A stretch of 64,000 nucleotides of DNA from Tetraselmis striata. Lineage: Eukaryota > Chlorophyta > Chlorodendrophyceae > Chlorodendrales > Chlorodendraceae. Where the stretch lies: the NCBI GenBank assembly GCA_006384855.1, contig VCJN01001742.1, forward strand, positions 45,776 to 109,775, in the 5' to 3' direction. Position numbers and translations under genes: made by a program. Below, piece after piece: positions 11,971 through 23,918 of this stretch; position 1 is the first letter of the stretch; each line of letters begins with the position of its first letter. A model generated the notes under the pieces. The model searched no databases. It had not been told where the DNA came from and saw only the letters and a program-made list of their open reading frames with translations.

Positions 11971-12354
11971 CTCCACCACATTATAGTACTTAGTAGTACA
12001 TGTCAGCAGATAAGCGCTTGTGACGACTAGCGAGTACAATTGTTTTTTCCATTACCAGCAGCGAGTGGCGAGAACCAGCACCAGTACCTCCCAACCGTGA
12101 GATAGTAATCGGACGGCTGTGTATTTAAGAACCGTGGGTGGGCGGGCGGGTGGATTATAGGACTTAGTAGTAAATTCCAGTAGATAAGCGCTTTAGTCAT
12201 GCACCTATATATAGGCCCGATCCGCAGTATACGGGTACCCGTACGGCAATAAAGCTCACCGCCGACGAAAAATCGACGCTTCGCTGGATAACATTGAAGC
12301 CATGGCGGCTAAGGATTAGTGCAAACGCAAAGGAACTTGACTGACGCAAAAGAA

Positions 12355-12601
12355 CATTCCTTGTCCGCTCGGTTGAGCGGTCGTCTCGTGAGCGAGAGAT
12401 CCCGGGTTCGATTCATGGTCGATGTTAGACATTTCGGCAATGTCGGCCCGGCGTGTCCCGGGTTTACCCGATGGATTAGCCCTTCAGAGTTCGAATGAGG
12501 CAATTGTCTAAGGGCTATGCCAGACCTGCGACTGCAGTTGGCGCAAGAGGTCAAGTGCTGGGGCGGCTTCGGCCGATGTCACGGGGCGAACTTTTTACTT
12601 T
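12355..12601 (+). mobile_element. tRNA-derived SINE, copy 1
   Basis: The head is tRNA-like: GCTCGGTTGAGC can form a D-arm with box A character, TCTCG/CGAGA can form an anticodon-type stem, and box B GGTTCGATTC is at 12405-12414. A body of about 170 bp follows, ending GGGGCGAACTTT and a T-rich tail. A second copy at 51223-51458 shares head, body and end with many substitutions, which shows a dispersed family rather than a stray tRNA gene. Confidence 0.75.
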
Positions 12602-12782
12602 TTTTACTTTTACTTCGACTCTGCTCCTCGTGCCGGCGTCCGCCAATAAAATACGTATTTAGTCGCACGTATCGTACTCGTGTATAGGAGCGAGCGAGTT
12701 ATTGGCGACATATAATCCTTACATAAATACGGATACAATGCCAAGTGCACCATAGCTGACACAGGGTTGTACCGTTAATGGT

Positions 12783-12976
12783 GTTTTTCTTCGCCCCGGG
12801 ACAGGACTGGCACCAGTGAAACCCTTGCAGCGTCTCTACGACGGCCGTTTAGGAAGCAATACAGTTACGGAAAGCCCTGGGTAGGTGACGCTCCGTTATA
12901 GTCATCAAGCAAATTGCCGAAGCATTCTGCATAACTAATTGAAGGCCAGTGATAGAATTTCCAACACTGTTGGATC
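12783..12976 (+). repeat. Dispersed repeat family A, copy 2
   Basis: Full-length match to 6640-6830, sharing GCGTCTCTACGACGGCC, the GGAAAGCCCTGGGTAGG block and the CCAACACTGTTGGAT end. No coding capacity is seen, so it looks like a small non-autonomous element. Confidence 0.75.
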
Positions 12977-13459
12977 ACCGTCTAAAACACTGCCATCAAA
13001 ATACCGCGGGCACTGACCACGATAGGTCCGCCCTACCCGTTTGGGCGTCGGCCCATTCGAGTAATACGAATCGGGGCAACCAACAGCCCGCGGAGCATTT
13101 CGGGAGTGCGATACATGTGCAACAAAGACGACAATGTGAGGGAGGGCCCGACGCCTTAGCTGGAAAATTTTCCCATTCCCAGTAAAATCCAGGGCGCCGT
13201 GAAGGGAGGTGGGGACCCCGCCCAAAACAAAAGGAGTTAAGTCCTAAGGTGTGGTAAATTTTGATAGCTAGTACTTTCCGCTTTGCTTACGTGCTCCAAC
13301 TAACCGCCGTACCGTACGCACCGCCGGCACAACCCTCACCAGCACTGCCGCCGCCGCGCTAGGCCGGCATGCTGCTGTCGCCCTGAGCGCAAATACCTAT
13401 ATCAGTCCACCACCCCGCCTACCTCACGTCACGAGTCTTCGGCTTGGGCAGGTCACACC

Positions 13460-13846
13460 ATGTCGGTATCCACCTGGCACACTGTGACGGTGGAGGTAAA
13501 GTGGGACGGCAGGGAGCTTTCCGTTAGGCCCGTGCCTTACCCCCTAGAGCAAGATGGGCTAGAGACCCGTACCGTGCGCACCATGCTAGAGTATGCAGTG
13601 AAGGACGTGGACCCTAGCCTATCCGTTGAGCTCGTTGAACACATTGCAGTGGTCGTCGTGGAGTACGAGCTGTCCATCATCGGGCAAGAAGAGGCGGCGT
13701 GTGAATGGCGAGTCCGGTGGCAGCCGCATGCTCCAAGACAACCTGTGGGATGCGATGGAAGAGGTGCCCACTCGGCACGTCGAGTTCGCCTGGTGGGCAT
13801 ACGCCAAAAGGGGGAGGGGCAGCCATATAACACTACTGTTGTATAA
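13460..13846 (+). CDS. Unrecognised open frame, 128 residues
   Basis: The frame begins ATGTCGGTATCCACC and encodes a protein with an acidic, hydrophobic middle (MLEYAVKDVDPSLSVELVEH) that looks more protein-like than its surroundings. From about 13690 another frame also has protein-like composition (LWDAMEEVPTRHVEFAWWAY), so a frame shift or a missed intron is possible. No family is recognised. It lies between repeats and may belong to a transposable element. Confidence 0.3.
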   Translation: MSVSTWHTVTVEVKWDGRELSVRPVPYPLEQDGLETRTVRTMLEYAVKDVDPSLSVELVEHIAVVVVEYELSIIGQEEAACEWRVRWQPHAPRQPVGCDGRGAHSARRVRLVGIRQKGEGQPYNTTVV

Positions 13847-14426
13847 TTCGTGTGCTTTGTGCTCTGAATGCTGCCCTCATGTCTTGATATGCACACCTAC
13901 GTGTGTGACAGCTGCCCCTACATAATATATGGACAGTTGCAGCATTTAGACACTGATGTTGATCGTACTTTACACAGTACATCAGCCAGCTACAAAACTT
14001 GTGGAGGGAGGGGGGGGTCAAATCAGAGGGCCGGGGGTTACGGGTACCTAAAACACACTTACAATTCTTACTGGCCTAATGTAACAACGGTGCAAGGTAG
14101 TAAAGTGTTAACCGTAGTGCATGTTGGTACGAGGACTAGGTTCAGGAGTAACCTACCCCCGCTAGGTTTTGTTATGTTATTCTGCGCCATCCCACGCAAA
14201 GTAGATTAGCACGGGGTCTTAGGGCCCCTGGCATTCATTTCTCCAGTACGGAATATCTCGGACTGACAGTACCTACGTACTAGTCGCCTCAGCATCGTAC
14301 ATCATTCTTAGGTTTCAAAGGGAGGTAGGCATGGAGGATTCGTCGAAAAGTGCGCAGACTTAGTTACATGGATAGGGCGGGGTAGTAGCGGCAAGGAGCC
14401 ACAAACGAGGGAGGGAGTTCGGGTTG

Positions 14427-14707
14427 TGCGGGCAGGAGGCCAACACAAAATCAAGAGAGTGGTCCAGTCTAGCGGACAATGACGGTTTTATAAAATTTGA
14501 TGGGTACGGAATAAGTTACCGATGTTTTCGCCGCGGGCGGCGCTCGCAAAGTGCCGTACATCGGCTTCTCAATGCTGAACAGAAGCAACATGACTGCCCG
14601 TGGTTGATTATTGGCGTGGCGCCGAGATCGCGGGCAGCCGGTGTCGATCCCCGCATGCCCTAGGTGCAGGGAGGAAAAAAGGAAACCCCAAGAACACAGC
14701 TCTAAAC
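14427..14707 (+). repeat. Left direct repeat of the recombinase element
   Basis: Matches 17592-17864, sharing GCCAACACAAAA, GGACAATGA.GGTTTTATA, AGTGCCGTACATCGGCTT, TGCCCGTGGTTGATTATTGG and AAACCCCAAGAACACAGC. The two copies differ at many positions and by small gaps, so the element is old. Confidence 0.75.
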
Positions 14708-17591
14708 ATTTCAAAGGGAGTTAGGCAAAGAGAACAAGCCACATCGGTCGTCGGGACTGCTGCGGAGGAGGCGGGGCGGCGCTGTCGAGAATAAGGCTGC
14801 GAAGGACCACAAAGGGCGAGATCCAGCAAAACAGAAGCGCGGCGGTGCGGGTAGGAAGCGTTGTCGGGTCGATGTAGTTGTTGAGTACTGCAGAATTGCG
14901 GGCCCAACCGCCCAAGTGGCGGATTTTGTGCTGCGTTTGCCCCGGACGCCCCGCCCTTCCGTAAGGATCAGTGGGGGGTCCAAACGCACGAACCCTTCGG
15001 TGGGGGCTCGAGTGATGCGGCCGACGGCCCATTTGAGCCAATCGCCGAGGGTGGAGGCGTTCCATGTAGTAAGGGGCAGGGTAGCCCTGTCGCCGGGGAG
15101 CGCCCATGATCGGTAAAGTTGCTTGGCGGGAGAGGGGTCTGCCCGGAACGCTGCCTCGTCGCGGTATGCGATGAAGCGGCGGCGGAGAAGGGCTGTCCAC
15201 GCGGGCATGGCGGTGGCAGGTATTTGGAGTAGGGGCTTAAACCCGTCTACTCGACGCTTGCAATGTCCTCCCTTCTCGCGGTTGACGAAGAGGGTGATGT
15301 TGTGGGTCTCCAGGGCCATGTCGCGGAGTCAGCAAAAGACGTTGGACTCACCACGGCGGGAGCGTAGTAAAACATAAATGTTGAGCATACCGCGGCGCCT
15401 TCGCGGAGGATTGTGCCGTAGCCGGAGGTGGCCATGGGAAGGGTAGCAAGGCCGTCGAGGATGTCGGTGATGACGTCGCATGGCAGAGGGGCGCGCCGCA
15501 GCTCTGTTGGTCTTGAGATGACGGATTTGAAGCGTGCGCTTCATGTCGCTGATGGTTGGGCCGGTGGCCGGGGCGTCATCCCGACCGGTGTGACGAAGGT
15601 GTCGATGGACGAGAGGTAGGGTTGCAGAGAGCCGGCGCCGATGGTGCCGCGCTCCGCAATCCATGCGAGGTAGAGGACGCAGGTAGACTCCCCCTAGTGC
15701 AGTCTAGGGGGAGATGATTTCCTCGTCGATGCAAAACTCGGCGAAGAGGCGAATCGTTTTGCCTTCGTAGTTGGAGTATGTGCTGGCCATGAGCGAGGTA
15801 GTCAGCATGTCGAGCACCCTGGCGCCGTAGAGGGCATCGATGCTTCCTCGCATGAGTTCGCTCAAGGGGGGCTTCGCTTTGGCGTCGGCGATAGGTAGGT
15901 GTCTTCGTAGTGTGGCGGACGCGCCGGAACGCGCCGTACGCTGCTGCCGGGCTTGCTTTGAGGGTGATGGTCGCCGGGTGATGACGACATGACCGGGTGT
16001 AACACGAAGCTGATGCCATGACGGCAACGTACTGTAGCGGATGACCTCGTAGCGAGCGTCGCGTGAGTACCCGGCTCGTCTAGGTGTCCGCGAGAGCCCG
16101 CTGCGCAGGCGCCGGGCAAAGCGGGTTAGCGCGGGAGATCGGGGGGGGGGGGGGGGGGGGGGGGCAAAAGGGGGAGTCGGTGTATACTCGTGATGTGGAA
16201 GATTAGAGTAGAGCCGGAGGGGTTGACCCCGGCGAGGATAGGGGGAGGATGACGGCTCGCGCAGGAGGGTCAGCGGTGAGGGGGTCCCGCTCATGCCGAG
16301 CGACGACTCTAGTGCAGCCTGGCATGGAAGGCGCGCCCGGAGGCGTGTCCTCGAAACGCAGTTGCCTAGGGTCGGCACGGCGAAGCACCCCATGATTCGA
16401 CCTCAGCTTGTGCCCCGGCCTTACCAGAGCGAGTCCTTGGTGGCGTCCTTCGCGAAGGTGGCTCGTGGCGCTACCGCCTTCCGCCCCCGACGTGTAGTCT
16501 TGAACTTTCGCGGCTGCTGCCGCCGCCGTCTCAGTCGCGGTCGTTGCGCCAGAAGGCGCCGCCGAAGCGTTGACTACGGGCGGTGGTTTTTGCGGCGCTC
16601 GCGATGTTGGCGACGTAGACGCGGTCCTTGTAGAGCTCTAGTAGCTCGGTGAGCTCGGGCGACCCCAGGTTCTCAGTGCCGGGGCGGAGGTAGCGCTCCC
16701 GCACGACGTCGAGGGCGAATATGTCGCCGTGGTGCATCTGTGTTTCCAAGTGCTACTTGCGGAGGTAAGCCGGGCGGAACCGACGGCCGTCGTCGACGAC
16801 GGCTTCCATGTTGTGGACGATGGCCTCGAGCCGCTGCCCGAAGCAAGGCCGGCGTCATTCCGTCGGTGACGCATGCCGCCGCCAGTGACCTACGCAGCTA
16901 GACAGCCGAGCCGGCGCGATGAAAGCCCCGTAGCACGCGGCGTGGTCGTACTCAGCCGCTGCCGATTAGAGGGGAGGGTTACCAAGCAGGTACTCGAGCA
17001 CACGGTCAAGGGCGATGGGGAAAAGCCCCGGGCGTCGCAGACTGTCGGGAGGCACCCCGTTCTCGAAACCGGGCAGAGCCGTAGCGGGAGCGGTTTTCCA
17101 GTCAAGGTAGTGTGGTTCGCTCGAAGGGGCGAAGGGCGCACGGACTATTTGGTCCTGATGACCACCGGCGCGCGGAACTCGTTCCCGCCTGGAATAGCGT
17201 CATGTTCACCGGCGACAGCAAGCGGCATATGATTCTCTTGAGTGGTGAAGAACCTAGAGAGCTGCTGCTGGATGAATTGCTTTATTCTTGTGTCTTCCGC
17301 CTCGCGACGCGCCACCTCGATGGATTCTTGCGCAGTAGCCGCCGTCTTGACGCCCCCGACAGCCGCCACCTTGCTGGCGTCGACCATCTTGGGGCCGGTG
17401 GGTGAGCCGCTGCCAGACATATAGCAAAGGGGTCGTCGGGGAGGGAGCCGCGTGGAGAAGAAAGACAAGAAGAGCCTTGGTTTGAGCTGGTCATGTAGTA
17501 GCAGCAAGAGCGGATGAGGGTGGAAGGTTTAGTACCGTGTAGTCCGACGGCGTGAGCACTCTGCACGGTCCGAAACTGCAAGTTAGTGTTA

Positions 17592-17864
17592 TGCGGGTAG
17601 GATGCCAACACAAAACTAAGAAAGTGGTTTAGTGTAGCGGACAATGATGGTTTTATATGATTTGATGGGTACCGGGGTGACGGATGTTTTCGCCACGGGC
17701 GGCTCACAAAGTGCCGTACATCGGCTTTTCAGTGCTGGAGCACCAAGACTGCCCGTGGTTGATTATTGGTGTGGCGCCGAGATTGCGGGCAGCATGTGTC
17801 GACCCCCGCATACCTTAGGTGCAGGGAGGGAAAAAGGAAACCCCAAGAACACAGCTCTAAACAA
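17592..17864 (+). repeat. Right direct repeat of the recombinase element
   Basis: Partner of 14427-14707 in the same orientation. Both contain an AAGTGCCGTACATCGGCTT core and end at GCTCTAAACA. Confidence 0.75.
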
Positions 17865-17869
17865 AATTT

Positions 17870-19527
17870 AGTCGCCGCCGGTCTCATCACTGATGCTGAT
17901 GGCATACCGGGTAAGGATTTTACAGGTTGAGGTACCTATACATATAGGGCCACTGGTACCTGAAAGAGGTATAGTAACTAGTAATAACCGAGGAAATAAG
18001 AAACTAAGGATTTTACGTACATATGCAGTACCTTAGTCCCCGTAAGGAACACTTGTGATTGTTTTTTCGCCCCCGGGACAGGACTGGGACCAGTGAAACC
18101 CTTGCAGCGTTTATTCTACTTGTGATGATTTGCGCGAGGCACCGCCATCGCACCGTGGCCCCCGCGAAAAGTGCAGCGTGCGCATAGCGACTAATCCTGT
18201 ACTCGTATGGGAATCCAGGGGATCTGACGATTTCCCCAATTGCCTGACAGGAATCCAGGATAGTCCAAGGTGTTTGTGCGCTCTATATTCCCAGCAGGCG
18301 GCGGTACGGTACCGGTGCCAGCATGTAAGGCCTTACCATCGGCTGAACCATCGTCTTTTCTGTTTGTAGTGCGCATCATATACCACTGACGTAAAAAACC
18401 ATCGTCATGAAGTTGGTAGTCACACCGGTTCGCGTAGGTACTCGTTTCTGAAGACCGAAAACGGGTCTCAAATCCGATATGTGTAGCTGGCAACTCTTTT
18501 TGGCGACGTGGCACGCGCTACGTGCGTAATATTAGCACGTGACCGCTCGCGCTCCTCCCTCATCATCCCGCCGCCAGCCCCATCCCTGCCCGCGACACAA
18601 AAGACGAGGCACCTGAACGCCACCATATGCCTACGTTAGCGCGCTGCTACCGCGGTATGCGCGTGATGGTGCCGGCCGGTGTGTTCGATTGGCATCGTTG
18701 GGGCGGGATGGGTTGGCGAGACGGGTGGTCACGTGGGCTCTGAGTTTTCATCAAATGACGTTATATTTGACTGTATCAACCGGAGACTAATCACAATTCG
18801 CGCTCGTTTCGGTAGTTGCATCTCAGGATTGTGACCCCGCTATACACAGCTTAAACCCCGGGAGGATTTCATCTGGCGAGTACCCGGGGAACCGGTGTGG
18901 TAGTAAAGTTGTATCAGTACGAGCAGTTGTACGAGTATGATAACCTTGCCCCAGCAAATTTAGTAGACGACTGTGTGATATCCTTAACATTCAGGGATTA
19001 AGGATTTACATACATAAAAAGAGACTTTCGTTCGTGCTTTTGTGCCGCATCACCTCGCCGCGACGAATATTAAACGACAGTAATATATATTTTAAATATT
19101 TTATCGACTACTGCTGGCGCGGGAGGAATACCCGTACTGGTTAAGTACGAGGTACAGGGAAACGACTGTCAGTACCCGGTCTACTGCGCTGCGATGCGCG
19201 CGCGCGCCAAAGCCGCCAAGCAGAAGTCGCGTCATCCATGCGCTGGACCGCGGGTCTACCGCGCGCTGCCGAGTCAGCCAGTCTGATTGCCAGCCTGGAC
19301 CGCCACATGCCGGTGGTTGTCGGACCCTCACAGGCGGCGTCAGACCCGCTCACCGCTCGCCTGGCGGTGGCTATTCTCGAACACATCAGTGCGTAACGCC
19401 ACCCCGCCCCGGCCCTCCCCCCGTCCCATCAACGCGCGGCTCAGTCGCCGCCAACAGCACTACGTCGCGGCCGAACCCCCTCGGCCCAACCTCATCATCC
19501 AACTGAATACTTGCGAGGCGTGAAACC
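17870..19527. other. No gene recognised; one short piece of repeat family A
   Basis: A 50-bp piece of repeat family A is at 18062-18112. The GC-rich part from 19.15 kb has several overlapping Ala/Arg-rich frames on both strands without a domain; at 19528 the translocator gene begins on the plus strand, which may explain this composition as promoter and 5' leader. Confidence 0.4.
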
Positions 19528-21420
19528 ATGGCCTCGACCTGCGCAATGCACACCCCGGCGCTCAGCACAGCTGCCGGCGCGGGCGGGCGGTCGCCAGCGG
19601 CGGCGGCGCGCGCGATTGGGTCGCCCCGTTGGCCCCCCGTCATCCGCGCTCGGCGAGCCGTGGCCCACGCTAGCCGCCCCGCTGCCGTGACGGCCCAGTC
19701 TGCCGCGTCTCTTAGTTTTCCGGGCTGCTCGCGCCCAGCGCCGCGTCCGCTGGTCGCCGTTGAGCCGGCCGCGGCGAGGTCGCCCGCGATCGTAGCTGCG
19801 GCGAGCGCCGCCGAGGAGGCCGGGGGCGGCGGCATTGGCGAGACCCTGTACCTCGGCGGCCTCTTCCTAGCTTGGTATGCCGATCTTCCCCTCGTCCTCC
19901 ATCCTTCCCAAACCTAGTAATTTCTTCGACGCCCCCCAAGTCTGAAATCGGCAATCTAAGCGTCGCTCATCAACATCGAGCCCAATACTGACTCAGACAG
20001 CGCGCTTGTTGCCATCCTCGGGACAGGGGTTGAGCACGAGAGGGCCGTGGGCGTTACTTACACTGGCCAATCATAACGCACTTTCCATAAAAACTAACTC
20101 AGAGAAGTACTCAGCAGTACTGGCATCTGTATTTATTGTCGGCTTCCGTTACAGGACAAGCGCTAGCACACTCGTCAATGTATGAGGGCATTAGAGGGAC
20201 AGGGCGCTGTCTTAAGTCGTTAGTGGATTTAGATGCCACTGTTCACTGTGTGGAGTTCTTAAGCTATAAGTGGCACCCTACATAGCCATCGCCGTCTCTA
20301 TTAGTGCCCACAAGGGGGCTATTCGACGACTACAGAGGAATGTATCTTGCTTGTGTAGCCGCTGGATGTTTGAGCGAGGCTGGCCGATGAATTAGAGAAC
20401 CTGACTGCAGGAGTCTATCTCTGGGGGTTGATTCTCAAAGAGACATGCCGCGTGGGTCCTTTGCAGCCCCAAATCGAGGTTCCGCTGAGCCCCGCCATGC
20501 ACCTATGTCCTTACAGGTACGCTTTCAGCGTGGGCTTTGGCGTTTTCAACAAGCAGGTACTCAATGTGTTTCCGCACCCCACGACCCTAACGCTGCTCAA
20601 CCTGGCATGCGGCTCCCTCATCGCACTCGTTCTGTGGACTACCGGCCTTCAAAAGCGGCCCAAGCTCACAAAGGACATGCTGCTGCGAATCCTGCCACTC
20701 GCGGTGGTGCATACCATAGGCAACCTGCTCACCAACATCAGCCTGGGCAAGGTGGCCGTCTCATTCACCCATACGATCAAGTCGTGCGAGCCCTTCTTCT
20801 CCGTTGTGCTGAGTGCCATTTTCCTGGGCGACATACCCTCTGTCGCGCTGGTGGCATCGCTAGTGCCGCTAGTTGCCGGCATTGCGCTCGCCTCCTTCAC
20901 TGAGCCCTCCTTTCACTGGGTGGGCCTCTTTTCAGCACTGGGCGCCAATCTCACCTTCACCAGCCGCAATGTCTTCTCCAAAAAGGTGATGGGGAGCGTC
21001 AAGGCCAGCCTGGACAACATTAACCTCTTCTCCATCATCACGGTTATGAGCATGTTTCTGTGTGCGCCGGTCACGCTTGCCATGGACGGTCTGGCACTCG
21101 CGCCCGGCACCGCCAGCGCAGAGGCCTTCTCCGGCGTTATGTCCAAGGCGCTCATGGCGGGCGTCTGCTTCCACTCCTACCAGCAGCTGTCGTACATGGT
21201 GCTCCAGCGCGTGACGCCCGTCACCCACAGCGTCGGCAAGTGCGTCAAGAGTGTCGTCGTCATTGTGGCCTCCATCATTGCGTTCAACAACCCCATCGGC
21301 CCGCTCAACGCCGCCGGCACTGCGCTTGCGCTCTTTGGCGTGTGCTGCTACAGCTACGTCAAGATCCAGCAGAAGAAGGCCAAGGAGGCTGCTGCTGCTG
21401 CTGCCGCAGGGGCCAACTAG
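19528..21420 (+). CDS. Plastid phosphate translocator, phosphoenolpyruvate (PPT) type, complete
   Basis: Two exons, 19528-19874 and 20517-21420, join in phase across a 642-bp GT-AG intron and give 416 residues. The start has good context (AAACCATGG). Residues 1 to about 95 are Ala/Ser/Arg-rich with few acids, a chloroplast transit peptide. The junction rebuilds LGGLFLAWYAFSVGFGVFNK, the first helix of the triose-phosphate-translocator family. Family motifs follow: SFTHTIKSCEPFFSV, NVFSKKVMGSVKASLDNINL, and YMVLQRVTPVTHSVGKCVKS with the conserved Lys/Arg of the substrate site. The NINLFSIIT and HSYQQLSYM phrases favour the PPT subgroup over the triose-phosphate or glucose-6-phosphate ones. About eight to ten helices place it in the inner envelope, exchanging phosphoenolpyruvate for phosphate. 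The C-terminus is Lys then poly-Ala. A TGTAA poly(A) signal lies at 21865-21869. Subgroup assignment is from motif memory. Confidence 0.92.
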
Positions 21421-21597
21421 GCATCGCCAAAGGCCACGCTGGGGGCACGCAGCAGGGAATCGCACCTGGCGATTGGCTAAGGGAGGCCTGAGCAGCGGCG
21501 GGCCAGAGCCGGAGCCCTGAGACGCGCTGTCACAGGGGAGGCTGGACCAAAGCGAAGATTGGGGCTGATCCAAGCCGGGGCGCCCTGTCCCGCACAC

Positions 21598-21648
21598 AGA
21601 TATACACAAACACACACACACATTCAACACACATACACACATATATAA
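21598..21648. repeat. CA-rich microsatellite
   Basis: An imperfect (CA)n run in the 3' part of the translocator transcript, before its TGTAA signal. Confidence 0.8.
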
Positions 21649-21899
21649 ATTGGGCAGGAGGCAGAGGGGTAGGCGGCTCCATGCGGCTGGATTCAGATCG
21701 CCGCTTCGTGCAGGCGGGTTGCATTGCCAGGCGCAAACCATTCCAGTAGGCGTGGCTGTTAAGTCTATGATGCGGACATTGGCATTTTCTGCAATAGATT
21801 GCGCTTTTTGGCAAAGGCGGGGCTGAGGAGGCGCGCTCGCGGCGCTGCACTGGGCCGCGCCATGTGTAACTTGGACATGCCCACTTGTGCCATGTCCAC

Positions 21900-22950
21900 G
21901 CGCATACATACATCTGCTGAAAGAACTTATGTGGCCGGCCGCCTGTTGCGCTCATTTGTGCCCAGATCAGGGTGGGTTGGTTACTATTGCTGTGGCATCT
22001 CCACTGTATTCTCCGGTGGAATGTTTGGCCACGCAGCGGCACAGCCCAAGATATGAGTGCAGCAGTGCAAGCACCGGTGTGGACGCCGCAGCGGCTTCAC
22101 GGAATGTGCTTTGGCGGGGAAGGGGGGGGGGGGGTATAGCAGCCAGCAGAGCTTCTGTCTAGCTTTTCTCACTGATGTCTCGGACACCAGAGCAATCAAT
22201 GCATGAACAGGTTCGGGCAGCACTGGGCCAAGTCTGAGCGGGAAGGCTGTTGCTGTTTACATGACAAGAAGACTACAATGTGGCCACTTGACACTTTCAA
22301 CTCCGCAATGTTCCTCACATCAAGTGGGTACGTTCCATCCTCATTCTGCGAGGCATCGCTAGCACTGCAAGCGCGCTAACACCAGGCAAGATACGTAATT
22401 GACCTCACTATTCACATTGTGTACTTGCCTACGGTAGGTATAAACCTGCTGTATACTACCGTACCCATTATATCCATTGCTAACTTGCTGACTTGCCATC
22501 ACATGCAAAACCCAATGACATATTCAAAATGGTGCCATCGGAGGTATCGTAAGCCGGACCCTGACCCCAGTCAAGGGCAAAACAGCAAATCCTCGACTGC
22601 GGATCTTCTCCCATCAAAACTGCAAATATAAATTCGCCAGCAGTGTTATTGTGGAGCAGCATATTGCGAAATTTGACCCCCAATACGTTGTTTGTCATTG
22701 AAATCATACAGAGATATCAAAGATAGTTAGAACCAGTCGTATGCGAGCATGCCCATGACAGTAGCACTCCGGCCCTTCATCTTGCTTTTTATCACTAGTC
22801 ATCCATGCCGGGTTTTCAACCTACGGGCATTTTCCCGCACTCATGATTACTGGTACCAGTTCATCGGGAGCGACCCGACGTGCTTCCGGAGTGGCTTTGT
22901 CAGCAGCAATTTTAAATTAATTGCATGATCATCAGCCTCAGTACGGGTAC
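21900..22950. other. No gene recognised
   Basis: Intergenic DNA with a G-run at about 22120-22134 and short unsupported frames only. Confidence 0.4.
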
Positions 22951-22953
22951 ATT

Positions 22954-23837
22954 CCCCTACCTCTTGGGTTGAGCGGAGGAAAAGGAGAGCCGCGTCCGAA
23001 ATCGCCTGGAATACGAGAGAATCGATACCGGTCGCAATACGGTTTTATCACGGATTTTTAGGCGTCCGTCCTCCGTCCGTCCTCCAGTGCTGCGTCTTCG
23101 CGTATGAACCGTCATACGTTCGATCTGTGCTCGTTTGATTTCTAGGCACACCTCCGACGACGGTAAGATTCTGAATGGATGCGCGTGTATTCTAGCCCAG
23201 GCACGTCATATATTCGTCTGAAACGCCAAAATAACGCGGTACCTCAGCGCGTTTTTACTGCTGAATCAGCAAGCGAGACGCGCCCTCTGTTTATACAGTG
23301 GTCCGAGGATATGCTGTAACATGATGCTGTAAAAAGGGGTCGCCGCGGTGCGGGGGCAGTCCGCCGACCCGGGGTCCGGCGTCCGTCGACGGACGGGCGA
23401 CGGTCGAACGACGGCGTCCGGCGTCCGGTGCCGGTACAGGCGGCGGGCGTGGCGATTCGCGCCGTGCCCGCCCCGTAGACCTGACGACCGGCCCGACCTG
23501 CGCGGCCTCGTGCGGGATGCGGGCCGCCTGTAGGCGGCTTGTACTGTATTGCTGATCTTGCAGTGCTGTTTTTTTTTTTCCTTTAGCGGTGGGTTGGGTA
23601 CCGGCCTTCTTGTAATGCACACCAGTAGTCAGCGGCCCGCTTTTACGCGGCTTGCAGATTTAATCTGTTTTACAAAATAATACGTCTCTTTTGAAAAATA
23701 AATTACTGACAAATCTAACGCTAAAAGCATTATTACCCGGAAACAACAGTATTACAAGATCAACACTACTGTACAAGCCGGCTAAAAGCGGCCCGCATCC
23801 CGCACGGCCGCACCACGCTCAACCCAAGAGGTAGGGG
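22954..23837 (+). mobile_element. Terminal-inverted-repeat element (family T), copy 1
   Basis: It is bounded by CCCCTACCTCTTGGGTTGAG at 22954 and its reverse complement ending at 23837. It has no coding capacity that I can support. It carries GCGGGATGCGGGCCGCCTGT with a following GGCGGCTTG, and TTGTAATGCACACCAGTAG, phrases also found at the 3' end of the family B retroelement fragments. The sequence after the right end (CACCTCCACAAATCCCCGGC and a GGCGCGAAGCGCC hairpin, to about 23875) is also shared with copy 3, so the true element end may lie there. Confidence 0.65.
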
Positions 23838-23918
23838 CACCTCCACAAATCCCCGGCGCGAAGCGCCGCTTAGTCATAGTTAGTCACTTACCTGGAGTAT
23901 TTATCCGGATACCATACT

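Larger units (their letters stand above)
9927..12289 (+). mobile_element. Repeat-bounded element carrying a retroelement fragment (family B)
   Basis: The left end starts ATGAAGTAACTTGACAG and the right end finishes GACGCTTCGCTGGAT. The same two ends bound a 1-kb reversed copy at 36386-37391, so they mark one element family. Just inside them, GCGTCGATTTTTC on the left is mirrored by GAAAAATCGACGC on the right. A block around TAGTACTTAGTAGTACATGT with AAGCGCTTGTGACGACTAGC is present in both flanking parts (about 10110-10215 and 11980-12070). The middle holds retroelement coding sequence (10234-11903). Confidence 0.6.
14427..17864 (-). mobile_element. Degenerate tyrosine-recombinase (DIRS-like) element between direct repeats
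   Basis: Direct repeats of about 280 bp at 14427-14707 and 17592-17864 flank the element. Inside, on the minus strand, a gag-like protein start lies at about 17145-17507. A tyrosine recombinase follows at about 14.7-16.4 kb, recognisable by the core-binding-domain phrase SLMASTYSNYEGKTIRLFAE and the C-terminal GGWARNSAVLNNYID region. No reverse transcriptase was found between them, so it is internally deleted or a non-autonomous relative of DIRS/Ngaro-type elements. It is broken in several places and clearly not recent. A G24 run lies at 16141-16164. Confidence 0.6.

Noticed and set aside
12361-12420. Possible functional tRNA gene
   Set aside because: The acceptor stem does not close, the anticodon loop is unclear, and the second copy shares a 170-bp non-tRNA body, which points to a SINE.
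13868-14209. Open frames between 13.87 and 14.21 kb
   Set aside because: No domain, no codon bias and no splice support; the stretch is AT-rich flank.
19101-19835. Ala/Arg-rich frames on the minus strand
   Set aside because: They overlap the transit-peptide exon of the translocator and its leader; GC composition explains them.
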